Assembly: GCF_030271515.1 (NCBI RefSeq) | Contig: NZ_JASCXI010000002.1 | Span: forward strand, 62,001-126,000 | DNA length: 64,000 nt | Reading direction: 5' to 3' | Source of the DNA: Erythrobacter oryzae | GTDB taxonomy: Bacteria > Pseudomonadota > Alphaproteobacteria > Sphingomonadales > Sphingomonadaceae | The notes under the pieces: generated by a model | Seen by the model: the letters and a program-made list of their open reading frames with translations, nothing else | What the model was told of the DNA's origin: nothing | Databases searched by the model: none | Program-made: the position numbers and the translations under genes | Part shown: one piece after another, positions 35,516 through 43,743 of the stretch | How positions within the stretch are numbered: position 1 is the stretch's first letter | How the letters are laid out: each line of letters opens with the position of its first letter

Positions 35516-37000
35516 ATGAACGAGACCACCGGCCCCGCCGGTCCCAGCAGCGCGCTCGCCGAGCTGCGCAAGTGGTGGATCGTCCATGTCAGCGGCGCGG
35601 TCGATCAGGCCGAAGTGACCGAGCGCCGCCGCGAGGACAGCCGCATGTCCGAGCACTACCTGTTCATGACCGCGATGAGCGGCGGGATCGCGGTGCTCGG
35701 CCTGCTGCTGTCCTCGCCCGCCGTGGTGATCGGGGCGATGCTGCTCTCGCCGCTGATGGGGCCGATCATGGGGCTGGGCTTCGCGCTCGCGATCGGCGAC
35801 TGGCCTTGGCTCAAGGCGGCGCTGCGCACCCTGCTGCTGGGCAGCGCGATGGCGGTGCTGCTGTGCGCCTGCCTCGTGTTCCTGTCGCCGATCCAGGGCA
35901 TCACCTCCGAGATCGCCGCGCGCACCCGGCCCAATCTGTTCGACCTCTTCGTAGCGCTGTTCTCGGCGCTGGCCGGAGCCTACGCGATGATCCGCGGCAA
36001 GGAAGGCGCTATCGTCGGCGTCGCCATCGCCACCGCGCTGATGCCGCCGCTGGCGGTGGTGGGCTACGGGCTTGCGACCTGGAACTGGACGGTGTTCTCG
36101 GGCGCGCTGCTCTTGTTCGTCACCAACTTCATCACCATCGCGCTGACCGCCTTCGGCATGGCGCGGCTCTACGGCTTCCGCGCGAACCTCTCGCGCGGGC
36201 AATCGCGGGTGCAGAGCCTGATGGTGCTCGCTGTGCTGCTGGCGCTGGCCGTGCCGCTGGGCTTCGCGCTCCAGCGGATCGCGTGGGAGGCGAACGCGCA
36301 GCGCATCGTGCGCAGCGAGATCCGCGCGCAGTTCGATGCGGGCTCGAAGCTCGATACGCTGACTCTGGATTTCGCCGCCGCGCCGGTCGGGATCGAAGCG
36401 GTGGTCTTCACCCCCGTCCTGCGGCCCGAGGCCGAGGCGGGGCTCGCCCGCGCGCTGGCCGAGCGGCTGGGCGAGGAGGTGCGGCTCGACCTCGTGCAAT
36501 ACGAGGTCGGCACCGCTGCCACCGCCGCCGAGCGCGCGCAGCTTTCCGCCGCGCGCGAGCAGGGCGAGCGGGCGGCCTCCACCCGGGCGCAGGCGCTGGC
36601 GGTGAGGCTGGCGCTGGCGGCGGGGGTCCCCGAGAGCGACGTGCTGATCGACGAGCCCCGCCGCCGGGCGCTGGTGCGCGCGCGGCCGCTCGCAGGGGCC
36701 AGCCTTGCGACCTACCGCGCGCTCGAGACGCGGATCGCGGCCTCCGAGCCCGACTGGCGGATCGAGCTCGAGCCCCCGCCCGCTGCGCTCGCCATGACGA
36801 TCCCGGCAGGGGACCACGGCGCGGCGGCGCTGGCGCTGGTGCAATGGGCCGCGCAGCGCTCGGGACGGGGGGTGGTGCTGACCGGCCCGGCGGGCGAGGC
36901 TGAAGCGGCCGCCGAGGTCTTGCGCGAGGGCGGGATTGCGGTGCAAATACAGGGCGGCAGCGCCCCTCTGCGGGCGGGCTGGGCGCAGGAGGGGGAATGA
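35516..37000 (+). CDS. DUF389 family membrane protein
   Basis: A 494-residue protein. A short N-terminal cytoplasmic part leads into the DUF389 block with the signature LLLSSPAVVIGAMLLSPLMGPIMGLGFALAIGD (about 60-95) and five to six further membrane segments to about residue 265. The last 220 residues are a soluble Ala/Glu/Arg-rich domain. Function of the family is unknown, though members occur with stress or transport genes. Its stop overlaps the next gene in ATGA. Confidence 0.85.
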   Translation: MNETTGPAGPSSALAELRKWWIVHVSGAVDQAEVTERRREDSRMSEHYLFMTAMSGGIAVLGLLLSSPAVVIGAMLLSPLMGPIMGLGFALAIGDWPWLKAALRTLLLGSAMAVLLCACLVFLSPIQGITSEIAARTRPNLFDLFVALFSALAGAYAMIRGKEGAIVGVAIATALMPPLAVVGYGLATWNWTVFSGALLLFVTNFITIALTAFGMARLYGFRANLSRGQSRVQSLMVLAVLLALAVPLGFALQRIAWEANAQRIVRSEIRAQFDAGSKLDTLTLDFAAAPVGIEAVVFTPVLRPEAEAGLARALAERLGEEVRLDLVQYEVGTAATAAERAQLSAAREQGERAASTRAQALAVRLALAAGVPESDVLIDEPRRRALVRARPLAGASLATYRALETRIAASEPDWRIELEPPPAALAMTIPAGDHGAAALALVQWAAQRSGRGVVLTGPAGEAEAAAEVLREGGIAVQIQGGSAPLRAGWAQEGE

Positions 37001-37860
37001 CGATGCCGAAGAGACCCGCGATGCTGTCGTTCCTCGCCGCGCTGCTGCTGGCCGCCTCTCCCGCGCAGGCCCAGACCGGCCCCGAGGCGCGCGCCTTTGC
37101 CGCCGACGCCCTGCCCAAGATCCGCGCCGCCTTCCCCGATGCCGAGGTCGCGCAGGAGCCGGGCGAGCCGCTCCAGATCAACATCACCCGCAAGGGCGAG
37201 ACCGAACCGGCGGTGATGAACCTCCACCGCGTGTTCGGCTTCTGCCAGAACGTGCCCAAAACCGACTGCGAGGCGGAAACCGCGCGGCTGATCGCCATTC
37301 TGGCCAAGGCCTCCGTCAACCCCGAGGGCGAGGCGGCCAATCTGCGCCTCATCGTGCGCGACGCGGAGTATTGGAACTTCGTCCTGGGCTCCAAGCTCGA
37401 CCCGCTGCCCCCGCACCGCCAGATCGGCGAGGATCTCTTCGCGATCCTCGTCTTCGACAGCCCCGAGGCGATCGCGCTCGCGCCCGCCGACCGTATCGCC
37501 GAACTGGGCCTCTCGCCCGAGAACGCGTGGCTTTTCGCCGAGCGCCAGACGGCCCGGATCCTTCCCGGCCTGCCCGAAACCGGCGCGCGGATCGAAGGGC
37601 TCGTGGTGTTTCAGGGAGACGAATACACCAGCTCGATGATGGCCTATCCCGAACGCTGGGCGGCGATCGCCGAGGCCACCGGGCCCGATCTGGCGGTGAT
37701 CGCCAATTCCGACCAGTTCGTCTTCGCCGCAATGGTGCCCGATGGGGCCGAGCTGGAGCGCTATCGCGACCTCGCCGAGGACCAGTGCAAGCTCGCCCCG
37801 CGCTGCATCTCGCCCAATGTCTACCGCTGGCGCGAAGGCCGCTGGGTGATCGCGCGCTGA
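36997..37860 (+). CDS. Exported DUF1444/YtpQ-like protein
   Basis: A 287-residue protein with a signal peptide (RPAMLSFLAALLLAASPAQAQ, cleavage near residue 26). The mature part has VMNLHRVFGFCQNVPKTDC, then IGEDLFAILVFDSPEAIALAP with ELGLSPENAWLFAERQTA, a layout like the DUF1444 (YtpQ) family, which is usually cytosolic. Four Cys residues (two near 79-88 and two near 265-270) may form disulfides in the periplasm. It is translationally coupled to the DUF389 gene. The family call is moderate; function unknown. A GC-rich stem (37861-37884) without a T-run follows. Confidence 0.6.
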   Translation: MTMPKRPAMLSFLAALLLAASPAQAQTGPEARAFAADALPKIRAAFPDAEVAQEPGEPLQINITRKGETEPAVMNLHRVFGFCQNVPKTDCEAETARLIAILAKASVNPEGEAANLRLIVRDAEYWNFVLGSKLDPLPPHRQIGEDLFAILVFDSPEAIALAPADRIAELGLSPENAWLFAERQTARILPGLPETGARIEGLVVFQGDEYTSSMMAYPERWAAIAEATGPDLAVIANSDQFVFAAMVPDGAELERYRDLAEDQCKLAPRCISPNVYRWREGRWVIAR

Positions 37861-37940
37861 GGGGCGGGGGCGCACCGCCGCCCCGAAACCGGCCACAAGT
37901 CGTCCCGAAACCGGCGTCCGCGCGGAACCATCGCCACCGG

Positions 37941-37978
37941 ATCGCACTACGCCCCTCGCAGCAAGTGAGGAGTGCGAT
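37941..37978 (+). promoter_or_regulatory. 5'-leader hairpin that covers the ribosome-binding site
   Basis: The right arm GAGGAGTGCGAT (37967-37978) contains the ribosome-binding sequence GAGGAG and ends one base before the ATG at 37980. It can pair with ATCGCACT (37941-37948) and, after a 5-base bulge, CCTC (37954-37957), leaving a 9-base loop. This would hide the start region until the stem melts or is opened. Confidence 0.5.
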
Positions 37979-37979
37979 C

Positions 37980-38336
37980 ATGGACGATGCGCGGGTGTGG
38001 GAATTCGAGCGGAGCCTGTGGACCGGAGGTCCCGAGACCTACGAGGCGCTGATCGATGACCAGTGTCTGATGGTCCTGCCCGCTGTGCCCTATGTCTACA
38101 CCGGTCGGCAGGCGATCGAAGCGGTCGCGGACACGCCGCGCTGGTCCGAGGTCGCCTTCAGCGAAGAGCTGGTGGTGCGACCCGAGGAAGGCCTGATCGT
38201 CCTCGCCTACAAGGCCGAGGCCCGGCGTGAGGGACAGACCTATGTCGCCTTCTGCACCAGCACCCTGCGCCGGCTCGCCCATGACGATTGGCGGGTGGTG
38301 CAGCACCAGCAGACAGTGCCGCTCGCCGCTTCCTGA
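37980..38336 (+). CDS. NTF2/SnoaL-like small protein (DUF4440 type)
   Basis: A 118-residue cytosolic protein with a cone-shaped NTF2-like pattern: helix FERSLWTGGPETYEALIDD, strand CLMVLPAVPYVYTGRQAIEAV, then strands VAFSEELVVRPEEGLIVLAYKAEA, YVAFCTSTLRRL and DWRVVQHQQTVPL. This fits DUF4440/SnoaL-like proteins, which may be enzymes or ligand binders. The start has GAGGAG at 7 bases but inside a predicted hairpin. A 58-residue proline-rich gene follows 27 bases after the stop and probably shares the transcript. Confidence 0.75.
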   Translation: MDDARVWEFERSLWTGGPETYEALIDDQCLMVLPAVPYVYTGRQAIEAVADTPRWSEVAFSEELVVRPEEGLIVLAYKAEARREGQTYVAFCTSTLRRLAHDDWRVVQHQQTVPLAAS

Positions 38337-38363
38337 CACCCACGTCTTCGAGGAGATTGCCTG

Positions 38364-38540
38364 ATGGCCACCGTCCCGCCGACCGATCCCGACACCGTCG
38401 AGCCGGTCGCCCCGCCCGAGGAAACGCCGCCGCAGCCCGCCGAGCCTTTCCCGTCTGCGCCGCCCGAAACCGAGCCGACCCCGCCCGACATCGACGAGCC
38501 GGGACGCGGGCCCGACGAGGCTCCGCCCGAAGACCTCTAG
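38364..38540 (+). CDS. Small acidic proline-rich protein
   Basis: A 58-residue ORF, unrecognised. Nearly half the residues are Pro or Glu (for example VAPPEETPPQPAEPFPS), with no Cys, Trp, Tyr or hydrophobic segment, so it should be disordered. The ribosome-binding site GAGGAG lies eight bases before ATG 38364, and codon use (third-position G/C) matches real genes here. Its stop overlaps that of the convergent acyl-AMP ligase by 4 bases. Likely real because of the site and position, but it could be spurious. Confidence 0.55.
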   Translation: MATVPPTDPDTVEPVAPPEETPPQPAEPFPSAPPETEPTPPDIDEPGRGPDEAPPEDL

Positions 38541-40270
38541 GCCGCCAGGTCGATCGGCACGATCTCGCCCGCGAGATAGAGCTTCTTCGCCTTGGCGCGG
38601 CTGAGCTTGCCCGACGACGTGCGCGGCAGGGTGCGCGGCGGGACGAGTTCGACGATGCAGCTCATGCCGGTGACTGAGCGCACCTTGTCGGCGATCTGGT
38701 CGCGCAGCTTCACGCGCTCTTCGGGGTCGGAGACCTTGCAGTGCACCAGCACCGCGGGCGCTTCCTCGCCGTTCTCCATCTCGATCGAGAAGGCCGCGAT
38801 GTCGCCGTGGTTGAAGCCGGGGAGCTGTTCCACCGCCCACTCGATATCCTGCGGCCAGTGGTTCTTGCCGTTGATGATGATCATGTCCTTCGCCCGGCCG
38901 ACGATGAACAGATAGCCCTTGGCGGTGTAGCCCATGTCCCCGGTGTCGAGCCAGCCGTCGACGAGGCAGTCGTTGGTCGCTTCCTCGTTGCGGAAATAGG
39001 AGTGCATTACGGAAGGCCCGCGGCACCACACCTTGCCGATCTGGTGATCGGCGCGGTGCTTGCCGTCCTCGCCGCGGATCGCGACGTCCATGTCGGGCAG
39101 CGGCTTGCCGCAATTGACGATCGCGCGGTAGCGGGCAGGACGGGAAAGATCACGAGGCGCGCCCGAGAGGCGCTCTTCCTCGACCAGCTCGACCCGGATG
39201 CCCTCGCCCGGCGGCATCACCGTCACCGCCAGCACTGCCTCGGCAAGGCCGTAGGAGGGGGTGAAGCTCGAGGCCTTGAAGCCCGCTTCGGCAAAGGCGT
39301 TGACGAAGTTCTGCATCACGTCCGGGCGGATCATGTCCGCGCCATTGCCCGCGATGCGCCAGCGCGACAGGTCGAAGCGCTCGGAGACGTGGCTCTGGCT
39401 CGAGATGCGGCGCGCGCAGATGTCGTAGCCGAAGGTCGGCGAATAGGAGAGCGTGTTGCCCGGATTGCGGCTGATCATGTCGAGCCAAGCGAGAGGCCGG
39501 CGTGCGAAGGCATCGGGCTTGAGGTAATCGCCCGAGACCTGGTTGGCGATCAGCGACAAGAGGCAGCCGACCAGCCCCATGTCGTGATACCACGGCAGCC
39601 AGCTGACGCAGCGGTCATTCTCGCCGAGGTTCATGGTGGTCGCGTGACCATAGAGGTTGTGCAGCAGCGCGCGGTGGGTGACCGCGACGCCGGTCGGGAA
39701 GCGGGTCGAGCCGGAGGAATATTGCAGGTAGCAGATATCGTCCGGCGAGGCTTCGGGCAGGTCGCAATCGGGGGCGGGGCGCTGGCTGAAATCCTGCCAG
39801 CTGGTCGCCGGGCACCCTTGCTTGGCGGCTGCCGCCTCGGCCATCTCGGCGATCTCGCCGGGATAGATGAGGATCTTGGGGTCGCTGCTCATCAGCTGGA
39901 TCGCCAGCTGGTCGATATAATTGTCCTTGCCGCCGAAGGTGGTCGGCAGCGGCAGCGGCACGGGCCATGCGCCGGCATAGACGCAGGCGCAGAACAGCGC
40001 AGCGAAATCGGGGCCGGTCTCGGCGATCAGCGCGACGCGGTCTTCCTTGCCGATCCCCGCCGCAATCAGCCGCCGCGCCATCACCAGCGCATCCTCGCGC
40101 ATTTCGGAATAGGGATAGACCCGCGCGAGTTCGCCGCGCATGTCGTGGAAATTGAGCCCCTTCAGGCTCCGCGCGGCATAGTTGATCGCTTCGTTGAAGG
40201 TTGCAAATTGCGCACGGATTCGCGGCAGGTCGCAGTCATTCGGCGTCGGCGTCAGGGCGGCGTCGGTCAT
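38537..40270 (-). CDS. Fatty-acyl-AMP ligase (FAAL-like)
   Basis: Adenylate-forming enzyme of 577 residues that activates a fatty acid as acyl-AMP. Visible: the P-loop-like motif YLQYSSGSTRFPTGVAVTH (about 178-196), PWYHDMGLVGCLLSL near 226, the A5 region SYGLAEAVLAV near 350, and DTGDMGYTAKGYLFIVGRAKDMIIINGKNHWPQDIE near 450. The DMGL and the FAAL-type spacing resemble fatty-acyl-AMP ligases that load polyketide or peptide synthases, rather than acyl-CoA ligases. No PKS or NRPS gene is adjacent, so the acyl acceptor is unknown. Confidence 0.9.
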   Translation of the reverse strand: MTDAALTPTPNDCDLPRIRAQFATFNEAINYAARSLKGLNFHDMRGELARVYPYSEMREDALVMARRLIAAGIGKEDRVALIAETGPDFAALFCACVYAGAWPVPLPLPTTFGGKDNYIDQLAIQLMSSDPKILIYPGEIAEMAEAAAAKQGCPATSWQDFSQRPAPDCDLPEASPDDICYLQYSSGSTRFPTGVAVTHRALLHNLYGHATTMNLGENDRCVSWLPWYHDMGLVGCLLSLIANQVSGDYLKPDAFARRPLAWLDMISRNPGNTLSYSPTFGYDICARRISSQSHVSERFDLSRWRIAGNGADMIRPDVMQNFVNAFAEAGFKASSFTPSYGLAEAVLAVTVMPPGEGIRVELVEEERLSGAPRDLSRPARYRAIVNCGKPLPDMDVAIRGEDGKHRADHQIGKVWCRGPSVMHSYFRNEEATNDCLVDGWLDTGDMGYTAKGYLFIVGRAKDMIIINGKNHWPQDIEWAVEQLPGFNHGDIAAFSIEMENGEEAPAVLVHCKVSDPEERVKLRDQIADKVRSVTGMSCIVELVPPRTLPRTSSGKLSRAKAKKLYLAGEIVPIDLAA

Positions 40271-40412
40271 AATTTTCAGCGATACCCGTCATTTGCGGCG
40301 CGATACATGGTATGCTCCCGTTCGCGCTCTGGCATAACCTGCGTGTCCCCAACAAAGCTGGCGGCGTCCGAGGTTGCGCATTTGATAAGGAAAGTGGCAC
40401 GAATAAGGCGAA

Positions 40413-41075
40413 ATGGTTTCAGGTAAAGCGAATTCGTCATCCTCCGGTCGCACGGCCGGGGAGGATCGCCGCTCCGGCGGGCGGCGCGAGAAGCGGGCGA
40501 AACCCCCGCTGACCGAGACGAAGCTGCGCGATCTGGCGCTGCATTACGCCGCCCGCTTCGCCTCCACCGGCGCGCGGCTCGAGGGCTATCTGGTGCGCAA
40601 GATCAGGGAGCGGGGGCTGGCCGAGGATGCGGACGGGCGGACGGTCGAGGTTGATATTCCTGCACTCGTCGCCCGCCTCGTGGAGCTCGGCTATGTCGAT
40701 GACGATGCCTACGCCCGGATGCGCGCCCGCGATCTCGGCGCGCGCGGCTATGGCGCGCGGCGGGTGGAGGAGACGCTGCGCCACGCGGGGGTGGGCGAGC
40801 GGATCAGGCAGGCCCACGCCCCCGGCGAGGCCGCGGGCCGCCGCGCGGCGGCGCTGATGGCGCGCAAGAAACGGCTCGGCCCGTTCGGGGGCGATGCCGA
40901 GGGCCTCGATCCGCTCGCGCGGCGCAAGGCGCACGAAAAAGCCGTTGCAGCAATGCTGCGCGCAGGCCACCAGTACGAGCATGTGAAGGCGGTCCTCGCC
41001 GCGCGCGATCCGGACGCGGTCGAGGAATGGATCGCCGAGGCGCAAGAGGCCGAAGGGACGGACGAGCAATGGTAA
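40413..41075 (+). CDS. recX: RecX-family regulatory protein
   Basis: A 220-residue modulator of RecA filaments. After a basic, Ser/Gly/Arg-rich N-terminus (to about 32) it has the three-helix RecX repeats: LTETKLRDLALHYAARFAST, IPALVARLVELGYVDDDAYARM and ARDLGARGYGARRVEETLRHAGV. The long basic N-terminal tail may bind DNA. recA is not in the window. No alphaproteobacterial LexA box (GTTC-N7-GTTC) was seen in the 142-bp upstream gap. Overlaps the DUF192 gene by 7 bases. Confidence 0.9.
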   Translation: MVSGKANSSSSGRTAGEDRRSGGRREKRAKPPLTETKLRDLALHYAARFASTGARLEGYLVRKIRERGLAEDADGRTVEVDIPALVARLVELGYVDDDAYARMRARDLGARGYGARRVEETLRHAGVGERIRQAHAPGEAAGRRAAALMARKKRLGPFGGDAEGLDPLARRKAHEKAVAAMLRAGHQYEHVKAVLAARDPDAVEEWIAEAQEAEGTDEQW

Positions 41076-41563
41076 GGCATATTCTGGCAGGCGCGGCGCT
41101 TGCTCTGGCACTGGTCGCGTGCTCCCCCGGCACGGGCGCGACCGCGAGCGCGCAGGCCCCGGCGTCGGCCGAGGCGGCGCGCCACCCGGTCTCGGGCCTC
41201 AAGGTCATCGACCTCGTCGTCGATCGCGGCGGCAAGCCGCTGAAGTTCAAGGTCGAGCTCGCCGATACCCCCGAGGCGCAGGCCAAAGGCCTGATGTTCC
41301 GCACCGAACTCGGCGATTTCGAGGGGATGATCTTCCCCTCCGAAGTCCCCGAGGCGCGTGCCTTCTGGATGAAGAACACGCCGATCAGTCTCGACATCAT
41401 CTTCATCGGGATGGACGGCCGGGTGCAGAACATCGCGGCGAACACTACGCCCTATTCGCTCGATTCGGTGAAGTCCGACGGGGTCGCCAGCGCGGTGCTG
41501 GAACTGCGCGCGGGCCGCGCCAAGGCGCTGGGGATCGTGCCGGGGGATAAGGTAAGTTATTGA
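41069..41563 (+). CDS. DUF192 family lipoprotein
   Basis: A 164-residue protein with a lipoprotein-type signal (HILAGAALALALVAC, lipobox LVAC with lipidated Cys near 19). It is followed by an Ala/Ser-rich linker and the DUF192 fold: FKVELADTPEAQAKGLMFR, GMIFPSEVPEARAFWMKNTPISLDIIFI and VLELRAGRAKALGIVPGDKV. DUF192 is a small beta-rich domain of unknown function, common as an exported protein. Its start lies within the last codons of recX, which indicates translational coupling. Confidence 0.88.
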   Translation: MVRHILAGAALALALVACSPGTGATASAQAPASAEAARHPVSGLKVIDLVVDRGGKPLKFKVELADTPEAQAKGLMFRTELGDFEGMIFPSEVPEARAFWMKNTPISLDIIFIGMDGRVQNIAANTTPYSLDSVKSDGVASAVLELRAGRAKALGIVPGDKVSY

Positions 41564-41579
41564 GCGGCATTTTGTTTGC

Positions 41580-41812
41580 GTGCCTGCCTCCGCAGGCACG
41601 TCCTCGGCGCTGTTTCAAGCCCTTCGGGCTTGAGCGCCTGCGGCTCGCGCCGTGCGCTCGCGGTCGCTGCGCGACCGATATCAGCACATCTGTCCGAGAG
41701 TCGCGGCTCCTCGGCCCGCCAACGGACGGGCCGCAAGGCCGAACGGCCGCCCGCAGGTGCCCGGAGCGGAGCGGAGGAACAGCGCCGAGGACGTGACCGC
41801 GGAGGCGGTCAC
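41580..41812 (+). repeat. Dispersed hairpin repeat, copy 3 (both ends present)
   Basis: Left hairpin GTGCCTGCCTCCGCAGGCAC (41580-41599) followed by GTCCTCG; right hairpin GTGACCGCGGAGGCGGTCAC (41793-41812) preceded by CGAGGAC. The ends point outward and are inverted to each other. The inside holds the short stem CGGTCGCTGCGCGACCG (about 41660-41676), the segment shared with copy 1 (41712-41734) and a 31-base segment (41732-41762) identical to 59245-59275. No open reading frame of interest. It fills most of the gap between the DUF192 and NDUFA12 genes. Confidence 0.8.
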
Positions 41813-41867
41813 GCAAACTAAGACTCTCACTTGGCGCAACCGACCGAATCCGCTAGGCGCAGCCCTC

Positions 41868-42299
41868 ATGGGAATCCTGATGAAGATCTTCACCTGGTGG
41901 GACGGTGCCACCATCGGCACGCACCTGTGGGCCAGCCGCGCCAAGGGCGAACACGTCGGCACCGACGCGGCGGGCAACAAGTATTACCGTGCCCGCCCCA
42001 AGGCGGCGGCCGCCAATGACGGCTCCTACACCAGCCGCGAAAAGCGCTGGGTGATCTACAACGGCGCCAATGACGCCAGCCGCGTGCCCTCGGAATGGCA
42101 CGGCTGGCTCCACGGCACCTATGACGAAGTGCCCGAAAGCCATCTCCCCCCGCCGCGCGTGTGGGAGGCCGATTACACCCCCAACGCCACCGGCACGGCG
42201 GCCGCCTATCGCCCGCAGGGCGCGCTCGAGCGCGGCGGCGTGCGGGCCCGCGCGGTCGGCGATTACGAGGCGTGGACCCCGGGCAGCGCGGACAGCTGA
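41868..42299 (+). CDS. NDUFA12-type NADH:ubiquinone oxidoreductase accessory subunit
   Basis: A 143-residue homologue of the complex I accessory subunit NDUFA12 (B17.2), a family confined to alphaproteobacteria and mitochondria. The strings KIFTWWDGATIGTHLW, VGTDAAGNKYYRAR, RWVIYNGANDASRVPSEWHGWLH and ADYTPNATGTAAAYRPQG are diagnostic. The start may be 41868 (MGILMKIF) or 41880 (MKIF). The nuo genes are elsewhere, as is usual. The next gene, DUF2155, and aat behind it are common neighbours in alphaproteobacteria. Confidence 0.93.
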   Translation: MGILMKIFTWWDGATIGTHLWASRAKGEHVGTDAAGNKYYRARPKAAAANDGSYTSREKRWVIYNGANDASRVPSEWHGWLHGTYDEVPESHLPPPRVWEADYTPNATGTAAAYRPQGALERGGVRARAVGDYEAWTPGSADS

Positions 42300-42310
42300 G
42301 GCGCACGCGC

Positions 42311-42907
42311 GTGCGGCCCTTCCGCCTTGCCGCTCCGCTGGCCTGCGCATTGACGCTTGCCGCTTGCGACTACTTCGCCCCGTCCTCGGGCGAAGCGGTG
42401 CGGGTCTCGCTCGACGATTCCGCCACCCCTGCCCCGGCTGCCAGCGCCACTGCCGCCGCGCCCGCCAATGACTACGGCGCCACCCCGATGAACGAGCGCG
42501 TCGCGGTGCTCGGCCTGCTCAACAAGCGCAACAACGTCTCCGAAGAGCTCAAGCTCAAGCCCGGCGAAAGCCGCGAGATCGGCCCCGTGATCGTCCGCGT
42601 CTCGGCCTGCGAGCGCACCGCGCCGTGGGAGCTGCCGCAGCAGACCGGCGCCTTCGTCCAGGTCGACATCCGCGAGCGCGACCAGGCCCAGCACACCCGC
42701 GTCTTCTCGGGCTGGATGTTCCTCGAAAGCCCGAGCCTCAACGTCGTCGAGCACCCGGTCTACGATGTCTGGGTCAAGGACTGCACGATGCGCTTCCCGG
42801 GCGAGGAGGGGCCGGCATCACCCAAGGAAGGCGCCAAGGACGCGCCCGCCAAGCCGGCCGCCACGCCCTCGGCAGCGCCCGCTGTTGCGCCCACGCCCGC
42901 CGGATAA
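42311..42907 (+). CDS. DUF2155 family lipoprotein
   Basis: A 198-residue protein with a lipoprotein-like N-terminus (FRLAAPLACALTLAAC, lipobox near residue 19), an Ala/Thr-rich linker and the DUF2155 core: AVLGLLNKRNNVSEELKLKPGE, VIVRVSACERTAPWELPQQTGAFVQV, VFSGWMFLESPSLNVVEHPVYDVWVKDC. Two conserved Cys could form a disulfide. The start is GTG 42311. The last 50 codons (Ala/Pro/Lys-rich) lie opposite the 3' end of aat, a 148-bp overlap. Function unknown. Confidence 0.85.
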   Translation: MRPFRLAAPLACALTLAACDYFAPSSGEAVRVSLDDSATPAPAASATAAAPANDYGATPMNERVAVLGLLNKRNNVSEELKLKPGESREIGPVIVRVSACERTAPWELPQQTGAFVQVDIRERDQAQHTRVFSGWMFLESPSLNVVEHPVYDVWVKDCTMRFPGEEGPASPKEGAKDAPAKPAATPSAAPAVAPTPAG

Positions 42908-43563
42908 AGCACCCCCGAGGCGAACTGCCGCCAGGCCTCGCCCAGCCCCATCGCCGGCTCGCCCTGCGCCGCCTCGACCAGCCGCCGATACTGGGCTTGC
43001 GCCAGCTCGCGCGCGCCCATCGAGCGCAGGTGTTCGGTCATGAACTGGCAGTCGAGCAGCGCGAACCCCGCCCGCCGCATCAGCGCCACCAGCCAGGCGA
43101 GCGCGACCTTGCTCGCATCGGGCACCCGGCTGAACATCGATTCGCCGCAGAACACCCGCGCGAAGTTCACCCCGTAGAGCCCGCCGACCAGCTCCGGCCA
43201 GCCCTCCTCGCCCACCTGCCAGCACTCGACCGAATGGGCGTGGCCGGCGCGGTGGAGGCCGAGATAGGACTGGATGATGCGCTCCGAAATCCACGTTTCG
43301 GGATGATCGGGGCGCGGCTCGGCGCAGGCGCGGATCACCTGCTCGAAGGCGCGGTCGACCGTCACCGTAAAGCGATCCGCGCGGATCACCTTCTTCAGCG
43401 ACTTCGACAGATGCAGCTCCTCGAGCGGAATGATCGCCCGCTCGCGCGGCTCGACCCAGAAGACTTCCGGATCGTCACGCCGGTCCGCCATCGGGAAAAT
43501 CCCGCTGCGATAGGCGAGCAACAGGGTCTCGACCGGGATCGGAGGGCGGTTAGGCGCGTGCAT
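42760..43563 (-). CDS. aat: Leucyl/phenylalanyl-tRNA-protein transferase
   Basis: Adds Leu or Phe to N-terminal Arg/Lys of proteins, marking them for ClpAP through the N-end rule. The core is clear: ETLLLAYRSGIFPMADRRDDPEVFWVEPRERAIIPL, HLSKSLKKVI, WISERIIQSYLGLHRAGHAHSVECW, LVGGLYGVNFARVFCGESMFS and CQFMTEHLRSMGARE. At 267 residues it has about 40 more than the usual length; the extra C-terminal Ala/Gly-rich tail is read across the DUF2155 gene and is probably a lost-stop extension. Start ATG 43563 is preferred, with ATG 43587 possible. Confidence 0.93.
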   Translation of the reverse strand: MHAPNRPPIPVETLLLAYRSGIFPMADRRDDPEVFWVEPRERAIIPLEELHLSKSLKKVIRADRFTVTVDRAFEQVIRACAEPRPDHPETWISERIIQSYLGLHRAGHAHSVECWQVGEEGWPELVGGLYGVNFARVFCGESMFSRVPDASKVALAWLVALMRRAGFALLDCQFMTEHLRSMGARELAQAQYRRLVEAAQGEPAMGLGEAWRQFASGVLYPAGVGATAGAAEGVAAGLAGASLAPSLGDAGPSSPGKRIVQSLTQTS

Positions 43564-43654
43564 GCGCCTGTTTACATACAGGGGCATGGGCTGCGTGGCA
43601 AAGAGGATTGCCTAACTTTCGTTGCAGCGCTAAGGGCCGCCCCTCAGCGAGTGC

Positions 43655-43730
43655 AGGGGTGTAGCTCAGCTGGTAGAGCATCGGTCTCCAAAACCGAGGG
43701 CCACGGGTTCGAATCCTGTCACCCCTGCCA
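43655..43730 (+). tRNA. tRNA-Trp (anticodon CCA)
   Basis: A 76-nt cloverleaf with encoded CCA. Acceptor AGGGGTG pairs with CACCCCT, anticodon loop CTCCAAA with CCA, T-arm GGGTTCGAATCC. It sits upstream of secE-nusG, the classical place for tRNA-Trp. Confidence 0.97.
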
Positions 43731-43743
43731 TTTCTTGTGTTTC

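Noticed and set aside
40271..40412. Possible SOS (LexA) box upstream of recX
   Set aside because: Only a single GTTC was found, with no second GTTC at the required spacing.
41580..41812. Small open frames crossing the hairpin repeat (for example about 41560-41821)
   Set aside because: They lack ribosome-binding sites, run across inverted hairpins and encode Arg/Ala/Gly-rich peptides; equivalent frames appear in each repeat copy only because the DNA is GC-rich.
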